A stretch of 34,236 nucleotides of DNA. Origin: Spirosoma sp. GTDB taxonomy: Bacteria; Bacteroidota; Bacteroidia; Cytophagales; Spirosomataceae. The DNA lies in the NCBI GenBank assembly GCA_014377625.1, contig JACMPG010000119.1, positions 1 to 34,236 of the forward strand, read 5' to 3'. A program made the position numbers and the translations under genes. The notes beneath the pieces are model-generated. The model saw only the letters and a list, made by a program, of their open reading frames with translations. It had not been told where the DNA came from and searched no databases. Below, in pieces: positions 1 to 7,205 of this stretch (position 1 is the first letter of the stretch; each line of letters opens with the position of its first letter).

Positions 1-614
1 AGCAGCGCGTGGGCTATTCGGGGGCTGAGGTCGCGGGCGGGACTCATGGCGTAGCCCGTAGTGCCACCCAGCGACAGGCCGATGCTCCAGATAAGAATAC
101 CGACCAGATACGGCCCCACGCCCACGGCCAGTTCGCCGAGGTGTTTGGACGAAATACCGGCCAGCCCAACAATCAGGACCAGCGTGGCCATCACTTCGCT
201 CACAAAATTGTCGCCCTTACTCCGAATGGCCGGGCCGGTACTGAAACAGGCCAGCTTATCGAACGGGTCGGGAGTGGCGGACCAGTGAGGACGGTAGGTA
301 ATCCAGACCAGCACCGCCCCCATAAAGCCGCCAAGCATCTGTGCCGGAATGTACGACATGATGTTGCTGAAATCGTTGGTCGCTACCGCGAAGGCAATCG
401 TTACGGCGGGGTTCAGGTGCGCATCTGTACTGCCGAATGCTTTGGCCACGAATACGCCCATCGTTACGGCAAAGGCCCAGCCCGCCGTAATCACAATCCA
501 GCCCGAGGAGTTGCCTTTCGTTTGTTTTAGTACTACGTTGGCCACAACGCCATTGCCCAGCAGCAGCAGCACCATCGTGCCAATCAATTCGCCCAGAAAA
601 GGAGAGGTTTGCAT
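1..614 (-). CDS. MIP-family aquaporin / glycerol facilitator (3' end cut by the window edge)
   Basis: This is an inner-membrane channel for water, glycerol or other small neutral solutes. It is absent from the ORF track because its stop lies outside the window. Reading the minus strand from the ATG at 614 gives about 204 codons beginning MQTSPFLGELIGTMVLLLLG, the usual GlpF-type first helix. The first pore motif is HLNPAVT. The second, near the truncated end, reads GYAMSPARDLSPR, so the canonical Asn of NPA is replaced by Ser while the Asp-rich PARD that marks the glycerol-facilitator branch is kept. Family members are usually 230-280 residues, so only the last helix should be missing. It is divergent from the + strand genes, sharing a 206-base spacer that carries a hairpin repeat. 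Family assignment is firm; the substrate is inferred. Confidence 0.93.
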   Translation of the reverse strand, partial: MQTSPFLGELIGTMVLLLLGNGVVANVVLKQTKGNSSGWIVITAGWAFAVTMGVFVAKAFGSTDAHLNPAVTIAFAVATNDFSNIMSYIPAQMLGGFMGAVLVWITYRPHWSATPDPFDKLACFSTGPAIRSKGDNFVSEVMATLVLIVGLAGISSKHLGELAVGVGPYLVGILIWSIGLSLGGTTGYAMSPARDLSPRIAHAL

Positions 615-681
615 AGAGAAGGAATAAAGGTAAAAGGAGTGAGGTGTACAGGTTTAGGAATAGTTTGTGCGAATTAAGTCA

Positions 682-689
682 TATTTTTG
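682..689 (+). promoter_or_regulatory. candidate -7 box TATTTTTG upstream of the MDR oxidoreductase
   Basis: This matches the Bacteroidetes TAnnTTTG -7 consensus. No TTG lies at a proper -33 distance. If used, the transcript would carry the hairpin repeat at 707-797 in its 5' leader before the ATG at 821. Confidence 0.35.
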
Positions 690-706
690 GAGCAGATACG
701 TAATTG

Positions 707-797
707 TTACGCAGAGATTCGCAGAGAAAAATAGAGATACGCGGAGTTTGGTATTTCCTGTGTGAATCCTTTTTAAACTTTGTGCATCTCTGCGTAA
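707..797. repeat. imperfect inverted repeat, copy 1 of the 'CGCAGAGAT' family
   Basis: The left side begins TTACGCAGAGAT and the right side ends with its complement, ATCTCTGCGTAA. The inner parts pair only loosely. The left half (GCAGAGATTCGCAGAG, then AGATACGC) closely resembles the element at 20712-20832, and both are preceded by a similar TAATT..GTTAC string. This looks like a dispersed palindromic intergenic repeat. No protein-coding content is supported, although ORFs run through it. Confidence 0.8.
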
Positions 798-820
798 TAA
801 ATCTAACTAACTCAGCACCA

Positions 821-1795
821 ATGAAAAGTATCATTTTTGAACAGACTGGCACACCCGCCGACATCCTTAAAGCTACCGAAGTTGCCAAGCCCGAGCCCGG
901 GCTAAACGAAGTGCGTATTAAAGTCCGGGCCGCACCCATCAACCCGTCAGACATTATGTTCGTGCAGAACCTGTACGGCATTCGTCCGCAACTGCCGTCG
1001 GGCGCGGGGTTTGAGGGTATGGGTATTATTGACGCCGTGGGCGAGGGCGTTCAGATGGCCGTTGGCACGCGGGTCAGCTTTACGGGCCTCGGTACGTGGT
1101 CGGAATACGCCATTGCCAGCTACCGCAGCGTAATACCGGTGCCCGACGCTATTCCTGACGAAATGGCCGCGCAATTGTTTGTCAACCCCTTTACGGCCTA
1201 TGCAATGGTGCAGGAAGCCAACGTACCGGAAGGCGGCTGGCTGATGCTTACGGCGGCAGGGTCGGCGTACGGCAAGATGGTGATTCAGATTTGTAAAATG
1301 CGCGGTATCAATACCATTGGCACGGTCCGGCGCGACGACATTAACGACGAACTGAAAGAACTCGGCCTGACCGAAGTCATCAATACCGAAACCGAGGACA
1401 TGGCGGTCCGCGTGAAGCAGATTACCGACGGTAAGGGCGTAGCCTGCGTATTGGACGCGGTAGGTGGCCACACAGCATCGCAGGCACTTACCTGTTTAGC
1501 CAAAGGCGGTACGATGATGATCTTTGGTCTGCTCAGTATGCAGGACCCCGAAATCAACGCCGGGCTGCTGATTTTCCGTGAACTGACCATCAGAGGGTTC
1601 TGGCTTACCGACTGGATGCGTCAGGCCGATGCCGAAACGCGGCAGGACGTAGCCAAAAACGTAATTGGCCTGCTGGCATCCGGTAAATTCCAGCTACCCG
1701 TAGAAGCCACGTACTCCCTCGACCAAATCGCCGAAGCCGTCGAACACGCCGACCGTCCCGGGCGGTGGGGGAAGGTTCTGGTGAAACCTATTTAA
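821..1795 (+). CDS. zinc-independent MDR oxidoreductase, 2-enoyl thioester reductase / quinone reductase-like
   Basis: This is a predicted cytoplasmic NAD(P)H-dependent reductase of the medium-chain dehydrogenase/reductase superfamily, 324 residues. The ATG at 821 (MKSIIFEQTG) is chosen over the track start at 704, which merely reads through the upstream repeat. An N-terminal GroES-like fold carries APINPSD. A nucleotide-binding region carries LTAAGSAYGKM instead of the classic GxGxxG. The zinc-ligand GHE signature of alcohol dehydrogenases is missing (GFEGMG). The string VNPFTAY resembles the NPxTAY segment of mitochondrial-type enoyl-thioester reductases, so enoyl reduction is a better guess than quinone reduction. 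It ends four bases before alkB and is probably cotranscribed with it. The substrate is not established. Confidence 0.9.
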   Translation: MKSIIFEQTGTPADILKATEVAKPEPGLNEVRIKVRAAPINPSDIMFVQNLYGIRPQLPSGAGFEGMGIIDAVGEGVQMAVGTRVSFTGLGTWSEYAIASYRSVIPVPDAIPDEMAAQLFVNPFTAYAMVQEANVPEGGWLMLTAAGSAYGKMVIQICKMRGINTIGTVRRDDINDELKELGLTEVINTETEDMAVRVKQITDGKGVACVLDAVGGHTASQALTCLAKGGTMMIFGLLSMQDPEINAGLLIFRELTIRGFWLTDWMRQADAETRQDVAKNVIGLLASGKFQLPVEATYSLDQIAEAVEHADRPGRWGKVLVKPI

Positions 1796-1799
1796 GCCT

Positions 1800-2915
1800 A
1801 TGAACCCATTCAAGAAACTTGCGTTTTTGTGGTCGTATAGCCTGATTGCGGTCATTGTGGGTGCGTACTATCTGTTTGGTCCGGCGTGGGCGTTTGCCGG
1901 TATCATCTATACCTACGTGGTCATTCCGCTGCTGGATAAACTGTCGGGGAATGACCACGCCAACCTAAGTCTCGATGCCTATCAGGACGCGCTCGGCAAC
2001 CGCTATTTCGACGCGCTGGTGTATTCGTTTGTGTATCTGCACTACGCCCTTATTGGGTGGGGCTGTTACGTGCTGCTCACCGACCCGATGACCGTTTGGC
2101 AGCAATTGGGGTTGATGTACAGCATCGGTATTGTGGGGGGCAGCATCATCAACGTAGCGCATGAACTGGGCCACCGGAGTAGTAAAATCGCGCAGTTTCA
2201 TAGCAAAACAGCCCTGCTGTCGGTGAGCTATATGCACTTTATAATCGAACACAACCGGGGCCATCACGTCAACGTAGCCACCCCCGCCGACCCGGCTACG
2301 TCGAAACAGAATCAGACGCTCTATGCCTTTTGGGTGCAGACGCTGGTAGGTAGTTACCGCTCGGCCTGGGGTATTGAGAAACGACTGCTCGAAAAGGCCG
2401 GGCAACCCGTCTGGAGTCGCCACAACGACATGCTTTGGTTCGCCGTGCTACCGGTGGTGTTCATTACGCTGCTCACGGCGGGGTTCAGCTTATGGGCGGG
2501 GTACGTAACCTGGATTGTGCCGGTGTTTTTCTGCGCCCAAAGCCTGATTGCCATTCTACTGCTCGAATCGGTCAATTACATCGAGCATTATGGCATTGTC
2601 CGGCGCGAGATTTCGCCGGGTAAGTATGAGCGCGTTAACCCGCTGCATTCCTGGAACGGTAGTCAGTTGGTGAGTAATCTGGTGTTATTTCAGTTACAGC
2701 GGCATTCTGACCATCACGCCTATGCATCGCGCCCGTATCAGGTATTGCGGCATTTCGATGAAGCTCCGCAGTTACCGTTTGGGTATTCGGCCATGATTTT
2801 GATTAGCTACGTGCCGCCCCTGTGGTTTGCTCTGATGAACCCCCGGCTTGAACGCTGGAAAGCCCGCGCCTGCCAAACCAGCGAGATTCAGGCTGTTGTG
2901 AAGCAATTCGCGTAG
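1800..2915 (+). CDS. alkB: AlkB-type alkane 1-monooxygenase (membrane non-haem di-iron)
   Basis: This is an integral-membrane di-iron hydroxylase that inserts oxygen into the terminal carbon of alkanes or related chains. The protein has 371 residues with several hydrophobic helices near residues 8-45, 75-115 and 212-256. All histidine boxes of the family are present: HELGH (121-125), HNRGHH (151-156) and HSDHH (302-306). The AlkB-specific NYIEHYG (259-265) and LQRHSDHHA strings separate it from ordinary fatty-acid desaturases. It follows the MDR gene by four bases. AlkB normally receives electrons from rubredoxin and rubredoxin reductase, and neither is encoded in this window. Terminal hydroxylation is well supported by motif; the natural substrate in this organism is unknown. 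Confidence 0.93.
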   Translation: MNPFKKLAFLWSYSLIAVIVGAYYLFGPAWAFAGIIYTYVVIPLLDKLSGNDHANLSLDAYQDALGNRYFDALVYSFVYLHYALIGWGCYVLLTDPMTVWQQLGLMYSIGIVGGSIINVAHELGHRSSKIAQFHSKTALLSVSYMHFIIEHNRGHHVNVATPADPATSKQNQTLYAFWVQTLVGSYRSAWGIEKRLLEKAGQPVWSRHNDMLWFAVLPVVFITLLTAGFSLWAGYVTWIVPVFFCAQSLIAILLLESVNYIEHYGIVRREISPGKYERVNPLHSWNGSQLVSNLVLFQLQRHSDHHAYASRPYQVLRHFDEAPQLPFGYSAMILISYVPPLWFALMNPRLERWKARACQTSEIQAVVKQFA

Positions 2916-2920
2916 CTCAG

Positions 2921-2953
2921 TTGAATCACATTTAACCACCTTCCGTATCTTTG
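2921..2953 (+). promoter_or_regulatory. candidate promoter TTG-N22-TATCTTTG before exbB
   Basis: TTG at 2921-2923 and TATCTTTG at 2946-2953 fit the Bacteroidetes -33/-7 pattern (TTG, about 17-23 bases, TAnnTTTG). Initiation just downstream would leave a leader of roughly 75 bases before the ATG at 3036. That supports the shorter ExbB start. Confidence 0.55.
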
Positions 2954-3035
2954 GCAACAATATCGGGCAAAACCGGCGCGTTTGTTCCTGAAACGGTTGC
3001 TGGTCAGTCCCGTTCACCCATCTTACAAAGCCCGT

Positions 3036-3746
3036 ATGCTTCTGCTTCAGGTTCCCGCTATCGATACTACAGCCGCATCGCTCTCCGCTACGGCGGGTTC
3101 TCAACAACAGAGTCTGCAATTATTCGATTTAGTCGCCAAAGGCGGCTGGGTCATGATTCCCATTGTATTTCTGTTCTTCGCCACGATTTACCTGCTGTTC
3201 GAGCGGCTGTTCATCATCCGGGCGCAGACCAAATCGGAAGCCAATTTCATCGACAATATCCGCGATATGGTAGCGCAGGGCAACATCAAATCGGCGGAGT
3301 CTTTTGCTAAAAACCAGCGCACGGCTATGGGGCGGGTGTTCGAGAAAGCTATTGGCCGCATCGGCTCGCCCATTCGCGATATCGAAAGTACCATCGAAAC
3401 CGTTGGGCAGATTGAACTCTCGAGGCTGGAGCGTAATATGGGGTATCTGGGTATTATTGCCGGTATTGCCCCCATGCTTGGCTTCATCGGTACCATTTCG
3501 GGTATCATCCGCATTTTCTACGACATCTCGCTGACCGACAACATCAGCATCGGTATCATTGCCGGGGGTCTGTACGAGAAAATGATTACGTCGGGCGCAG
3601 GTCTGATTGTGGGTATTATTGCCTACACCATCTATCACCTGCTGAATATGATGATTGAACGATTCACGCTGAAGCTCGAAATGAACGCCTTCGAATTCCT
3701 CGAAGTCCTGCAAAAACCAACCACCGAACCCGCCCGGATGAGGTAG
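3036..3746 (+). CDS. exbB: MotA/TolQ/ExbB family proton-channel protein
   Basis: This is the inner-membrane channel subunit that, with ExbD, couples proton flow to energising TonB-dependent outer-membrane transport or a related machine. I use the ATG at 3036 (MLLLQVPAID, 236 residues). The track start at 2982 adds a basic leader with no family support. Three membrane segments are visible: WVMIPIVFLFFATIYLLF (about 36-60), LGIIAGIAPMLGFIGTISGI (about 135-160) and a last helix after IAGGLYEKMITSGAGLIVG. The last two carry the conserved family patterns. The cytoplasmic loop lies between helices one and two. exbD starts ten bases after its stop. No TonB gene is adjacent, so the partner machine could be TonB, gliding or another system. 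Confidence 0.92.
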   Translation: MLLLQVPAIDTTAASLSATAGSQQQSLQLFDLVAKGGWVMIPIVFLFFATIYLLFERLFIIRAQTKSEANFIDNIRDMVAQGNIKSAESFAKNQRTAMGRVFEKAIGRIGSPIRDIESTIETVGQIELSRLERNMGYLGIIAGIAPMLGFIGTISGIIRIFYDISLTDNISIGIIAGGLYEKMITSGAGLIVGIIAYTIYHLLNMMIERFTLKLEMNAFEFLEVLQKPTTEPARMR

Positions 3747-3756
3747 AAGACAGTTT

Positions 3757-4149
3757 ATGAAACTCCGACGGAAAAGTAAATTTGCGGCTGAGGTAGCGAC
3801 ATCTTCGCTGAACGACATCATGTTTTTTCTGCTGTTGTTCTTCCTCATCATCTCGACGGTAGCCAACCCGAACGTGATTAAACTGATGTTGCCCAATGCG
3901 GCTTCGTCGCAACAGCTCAGTAAGAAACAGGTTACCCTCTCGGTGGATGCCAACAAGCAGTATTTCATCGACAAACGCTCCATTGACCCCGCCAATCTGG
4001 AGCGCGAGTTAATGACCGTTATGGCCGGTATCGACGAGCCAACCGTAGTAGTACGCTTTGACAAAACGCTGACGGTTCAGGATCTGGTAGACGTGCTGCA
4101 AACCGGTGCGAAGCTGAATATCAAGATGGTGATGGCTACGTCAAAATAG
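3757..4149 (+). CDS. exbD: ExbD/TolR family biopolymer transport protein
   Basis: This is the periplasm-facing partner of the ExbB channel, 130 residues. It has a short basic cytoplasmic start (MKLRRKSKFAAEVATSS) and a single transmembrane helix beginning LNDIMFFLLLFFLI, whose Asp is the residue expected to carry protons in this family. A periplasmic domain of about 85 residues follows (VTLSVDANKQYFID, then VVVRFDKTLTVQDLVDVL). Length and layout match ExbD. It lies in an operon with the upstream ExbB and is followed by a hairpin at 4158-4192, which probably closes the unit. Confidence 0.92.
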   Translation: MKLRRKSKFAAEVATSSLNDIMFFLLLFFLIISTVANPNVIKLMLPNAASSQQLSKKQVTLSVDANKQYFIDKRSIDPANLERELMTVMAGIDEPTVVVRFDKTLTVQDLVDVLQTGAKLNIKMVMATSK

Positions 4150-4157
4150 GTGAGTTT

Positions 4158-4192
4158 AAACCTAAAAGGTCTCAAAAAAACCTTTTAAGTTT
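4158..4192 (+). terminator. hairpin after exbD, possible terminator
   Basis: AAACCTAAAAGG pairs with CCTTTTAAGTTT (one mismatch) around an A-rich 11-base loop, eight bases after the exbD stop. The 3' arm overlaps the TAAGTTTG box assigned to the next gene. It is a weak, AT-rich stem, so termination is plausible but not certain. Confidence 0.45.
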
Positions 4193-4193
4193 G
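4186..4193 (+). promoter_or_regulatory. candidate -7 box TAAGTTTG before the Rieske-AIF gene
   Basis: This is an exact TAnnTTTG match 56 bases before the ATG at 4250. No clear -33 TTG is seen. It overlaps the 3' arm of the preceding hairpin. Confidence 0.4.
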
Positions 4194-4249
4194 GTGGCTA
4201 CAAATCAATTTCGCTCCACACCGAGTTAATAAGCCAAACGCAACCCGTT

Positions 4250-5806
4250 ATGGCTACTCCCTCCGAAACTCCCGTTTGCCGCATTGATGACCTCGCCGAT
4301 GGCGAGATGAAACAGGTCAAAGTCGGTGAACACGACGTATTGCTGGCCCGCACCGACGGTCAGTTTTACGCCCTCCACCCGCAGTGTACGCACTACCATG
4401 CTCCACTGGTCAAAGGCATTTTATACGGCCACCGGCTCGTTTGCCCCTGGCATAATGCCTGCTTTGATATCCGCACGGGCCACCGGCTCGAAGCCCCCGC
4501 GCTTACTGCGCTTCCCACCTACAAAGTCCGCATTGATGGCGAACAGGTATTTGTTACCGTTACGACCGACGAAGACACCGTCGAAAATCCAATGGCCGCC
4601 CCTGACTCGAATAACGCCGAAACATTCGTGATTGTGGGCAGTGGCGGAGCAGGTGAATTTGCCGCCGAAGCCATGCGCGAAGGCGGATTTACGGGTAAAA
4701 TCGTGATGCTTACCGCCAGCACCGAAACACCTTACGATCGGCCCAACTGCTCGAAAGACTACTTACAAGGCGAAGCCCCCGACGAGTGGATGCCGCTCCG
4801 CGCTGCCGAATTTTATCAGGAATACGGTATCGAGATTCGGACCGGACAGCGGGTGGTTTCGCTCGATGCAGCTACCAAAACCATCGAACTCGAATCCGGC
4901 GAAACGCTGACCTATACCAAAGCCCTCGTGGCAACGGGTGGTAAACCCAACGAGTTGCCCACGCCCGGTGTTGATTTGCCCGGCGTTCACAGCCTGCGCA
5001 GTTTGCACGACAGCAAGAAACTGCGCGAGTTAGGCGAGCAGCACAAAAAAATCGTAATTATCGGCAGTTCATTCATTGGAATGGAAGGCGCGATGAGCCT
5101 GCGTAAACTGGGCAGTGAAATCGACGTAGTAGGTACTGAAACTGTACCCTTCGAGAAAATACTGGGCGGAAAAATCGGCAGAACCGTGCAGAGTTGGCAC
5201 GAAAAAGCAGGCATCCGGTTCCATTTGGGTCGTAAAATGAAAGCTATCGAAGGCGATGGAATCGTACAGCGCGTGGTGCTGGACAACGGCCACACTATCG
5301 ACGCCGATGTGGTACTACTGGGCGTAGGTGTAAAACCCCGGACTGATTTTCTGAAAGGCGTCCAAATCGCTGACGATGGAGGTGTCCTGACCGACGAGTA
5401 CCTGCAAATAGCCGATGGTCTCTACGCGGCTGGCGACATTGCCCGTTACCCAACGCCCGACGGCGCGCAGCGTATCGAACACTGGAAAGTAGCCGGACAG
5501 CAGGGCTACGTAGCCGGGTTAAACATGGCGAAAGAGGATAAACAAGCCTACCAGAACGTACCGTTTTTCTGGACCAATCAGCAGGGTACCCGTATCAATT
5601 ACATCGGTCACGCCGATAAATTTGATGATGTTATCTACGACGGCAATCCCGAAACCGATGAGTCATTTCTGGCTTTTTATGTCCAGAAAAACGCTATAAA
5701 AGCCATAGCGGGCGTGAAACGTGACCAGGACATTGCCAGGTTGAGAGAACTGATGCAGTCGGGCAAAACGCCATCGGTTGCCGAAGTACGGGCGGGGATG
5801 AAGTAG
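4250..5806 (+). CDS. Rieske-domain FAD/NAD(P)H oxidoreductase, AIFM3-like
   Basis: This is a two-part redox protein of 518 residues. Residues about 8-105 form a Rieske [2Fe-2S] domain with ligands C46, H48, C65 and H68 (CTH and CPWH). A linker follows. From about residue 125 comes a pyridine-nucleotide disulfide-oxidoreductase fold: the FAD-binding VIVGSGGAGEF, an NAD(P) motif IVIIGSSFIGMEGAM, the second FAD contact LYAAGDIAR, and a C-terminal reductase domain. The order matches AIFM3-type proteins and ferredoxin/rubredoxin reductase relatives. It is predicted to pass electrons from NAD(P)H through FAD to the built-in cluster or an external acceptor. It stands alone between exbD and an exonuclease. 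Cellular role unknown. Confidence 0.92.
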   Translation: MATPSETPVCRIDDLADGEMKQVKVGEHDVLLARTDGQFYALHPQCTHYHAPLVKGILYGHRLVCPWHNACFDIRTGHRLEAPALTALPTYKVRIDGEQVFVTVTTDEDTVENPMAAPDSNNAETFVIVGSGGAGEFAAEAMREGGFTGKIVMLTASTETPYDRPNCSKDYLQGEAPDEWMPLRAAEFYQEYGIEIRTGQRVVSLDAATKTIELESGETLTYTKALVATGGKPNELPTPGVDLPGVHSLRSLHDSKKLRELGEQHKKIVIIGSSFIGMEGAMSLRKLGSEIDVVGTETVPFEKILGGKIGRTVQSWHEKAGIRFHLGRKMKAIEGDGIVQRVVLDNGHTIDADVVLLGVGVKPRTDFLKGVQIADDGGVLTDEYLQIADGLYAAGDIARYPTPDGAQRIEHWKVAGQQGYVAGLNMAKEDKQAYQNVPFFWTNQQGTRINYIGHADKFDDVIYDGNPETDESFLAFYVQKNAIKAIAGVKRDQDIARLRELMQSGKTPSVAEVRAGMK

Positions 5807-5815
5807 GTTGATGAA

Positions 5816-5844
5816 TTGAAAAAGGCATAATCACCTTACCTTTG
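5816..5844 (+). promoter_or_regulatory. candidate promoter TTG-N18-TACCTTTG before the exonuclease gene
   Basis: TTG at 5816-5818 and TACCTTTG at 5837-5844 fit the phylum's promoter pattern. Transcription would start about 15-20 bases before the ATG at 5870, which favours that start over the TTG used in the track. Confidence 0.5.
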
Positions 5845-5869
5845 CCGCCATCCGTTTATCGGTTTGGCT

Positions 5870-6691
5870 ATGACTCATCAACTTGTACTTCGTAAACCGC
5901 TGGCTTTTTTCGACCTCGAAACCACCGGTATCAATACCGCTAAAGACCGTATTATCGACATCTGCATCGCGAAAGCCATGCCGGGTGGCGAGGTAGTTAC
6001 CAAAAGTCAGCGGGTCAATCCCGGTGTTCCTATTCCACTCGAAACCAGCCTGATTCATGGCATTTATGACGATGACGTAAAAGATGCTCCGGCGTTCAAA
6101 GCGGTGGCCCGTAACCTCGCCCAGTTTATGGAAGGCTGCGATCTGGCTGGGTTCAACAGCAACCGATTCGATGTGCCGTTGCTGGTGGAAGAATTTCTCC
6201 GCGCCAACGTTGACTTCGACGTAAAGAACCGGCGGCTGCTCGATGCCCAGCGGATTTTTCACCTCATGGAGCCGCGTAACCTCACGGCGGCCTATAAATA
6301 TTACTGCGACAAAGACTTGGTGGGTGCCCACGGGGCCGAAGCTGACACCTTGGCCACGCTGGAGGTGCTGAACGCGCAGGTGCAGCGATATGCGGGCCGG
6401 GTTGCCAAAGCCGACAGCGGGCAGGAAATTGTTATCGACAACGACATGGACGTCCTGCACAGCCTGACTGCTAACCGCAACATTGATCTGGCGGGCCGTA
6501 TGATGATCAATAGCGAGGGTGTGGAGGTTTTTAATTTCGGTAAACACAAAGACCGGCCTGTGCTGGAAGTACTGGAAAAGGAACCCGCTTTCTACGACTG
6601 GTTGCAGAAAGGTGACTTCCCGCTCGACACCAAACGACGGCTGACCGAAATCCGGCTTCGCGCCCTCACTACCGCCAACGGACGGAAATGA
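5870..6691 (+). CDS. DnaQ-like 3'-5' exonuclease with ExoX-like C-terminal region
   Basis: This is a predicted metal-dependent 3'-5' DNA exonuclease of the DEDDh superfamily, 273 residues from the ATG at 5870 (track start is a TTG two codons earlier). The catalytic acidic residues are visible: D15 and E17 in FDLETTG, D101 in GFNSNRFD, and H154 with D159 in HGAEADT. Residues about 200-273 (VFNFGKHKDRPVLEVL, ending in a short basic helix) resemble the C-terminal extension seen in exodeoxyribonuclease X-type proteins. It is not a polymerase fusion, so a role in repair or mismatch processing is more likely than replicative proofreading; that is inference. Neighbours are unrelated. Confidence 0.92.
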   Translation: MTHQLVLRKPLAFFDLETTGINTAKDRIIDICIAKAMPGGEVVTKSQRVNPGVPIPLETSLIHGIYDDDVKDAPAFKAVARNLAQFMEGCDLAGFNSNRFDVPLLVEEFLRANVDFDVKNRRLLDAQRIFHLMEPRNLTAAYKYYCDKDLVGAHGAEADTLATLEVLNAQVQRYAGRVAKADSGQEIVIDNDMDVLHSLTANRNIDLAGRMMINSEGVEVFNFGKHKDRPVLEVLEKEPAFYDWLQKGDFPLDTKRRLTEIRLRALTTANGRK

Positions 6692-6705
6692 TGTCGAATA
6701 ATTTT

Positions 6706-6713
6706 TACCTTTG
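6706..6713 (+). promoter_or_regulatory. candidate -7 box TACCTTTG before nuoK
   Basis: This is an exact TAnnTTTG match 30 bases before the nuoK ATG and 15 bases after the exonuclease stop. No -33 TTG is obvious. It would serve a nuoKLMN transcript. Confidence 0.45.
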
Positions 6714-6742
6714 CGGACTTTCTCTTAACCACCGGTTTTTTC

Positions 6743-7087
6743 ATGCAACCCACGCAGGACGTCATCATCCCGGAAGTAATACAGCAAATACCGCTTACGT
6801 ACTACCTGATTCTCAGCACGGCCCTCTTTGTTATCGGCATCATTGGTGTGCTGACCCGGCGCAACGCCATCATCATCTTTATGTCGGTTGAGTTGATGCT
6901 TAACGCCGTTAATTTGCTCCTGATTGCTTTCTCGTCGTACCGCTCCGACCCCGCCGGTCAGGTATTCGTCTTTTTTATTATGGCCGTTGCTGCCGCCGAA
7001 GTATCGGTTGGCCTGGCCATTATTGTGATGATTTATCGCAATACCCGCTCCATCGACGTGGGGCTGCTCAATAAATTGAAATGGTAA
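6743..7087 (+). CDS. nuoK: NADH-quinone oxidoreductase subunit K
   Basis: This is a small antiporter-like membrane subunit of respiratory complex I, 114 residues. Three helices are visible (about 18-38, 44-66 and 77-101). The two membrane glutamates expected for proton translocation sit in MSVELMLNAVNLLL and VAAAEVSVGLAIIVMIYR. The N-terminus is somewhat longer than E. coli NuoK (MQPTQDVIIPEVIQQIP). It is the first gene of a nuoKLMN run. The gene upstream is an exonuclease rather than nuoJ, so the rest of complex I must lie elsewhere. Confidence 0.96.
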   Translation: MQPTQDVIIPEVIQQIPLTYYLILSTALFVIGIIGVLTRRNAIIIFMSVELMLNAVNLLLIAFSSYRSDPAGQVFVFFIMAVAAAEVSVGLAIIVMIYRNTRSIDVGLLNKLKW

Positions 7088-7097
7088 TCTTTAGTTT

Positions 7098-7176
7098 GTT
7101 CAGGGTTTAAAATGTGCTGTTCAACGTATAGTGTTTCCGATACGAAACGTTGAACGTCGAACTTTAAACTTTGAAC
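7098..7176. repeat. long imperfect inverted repeat between nuoK and nuoL
   Basis: GTTCAACGTAT pairs with ATACG and ACGTTGAAC as a core stem, and the arms continue outward: GTTCAGGGTTTAAA on the left against TTTAAACTTTGAAC on the right. The total is about 79 bases and fills most of the 118-base gap. It is inside an otherwise tightly spaced operon, so it may slow or stabilise the transcript or be a dispersed repeat. It is not T-rich after the stem, so it is unlikely to be a strong terminator. Confidence 0.75.
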
Positions 7177-7205
7177 GAAGAGGATTGAACATCGAACAAA
7201 AAAGA

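Noticed and set aside
9-530. Plus-strand ORF of 173 residues at the left edge
   Set aside because: It is the antisense shadow of the aquaporin gene, which has clear NPA motifs and membrane helices on the minus strand.
1800-2915. Fatty-acid desaturase instead of AlkB
   Set aside because: Histidine boxes alone fit both, but NYIEHYG and LQRHSDHHA are AlkB-specific strings.
3129-4064. Minus-strand ORF of 311 residues across exbB-exbD
   Set aside because: It is antisense to two well-supported genes; its composition (Arg/His/Asn-rich) is typical of a shadow frame and it has no recognisable domain.
7131-7205. N-terminal 25-residue extension of NuoL
   Set aside because: It is the translation of the hairpin repeat, basic and without homology to NuoL, and starts at a GTG within the loop. 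The ATG at 7206 begins the normal first helix.
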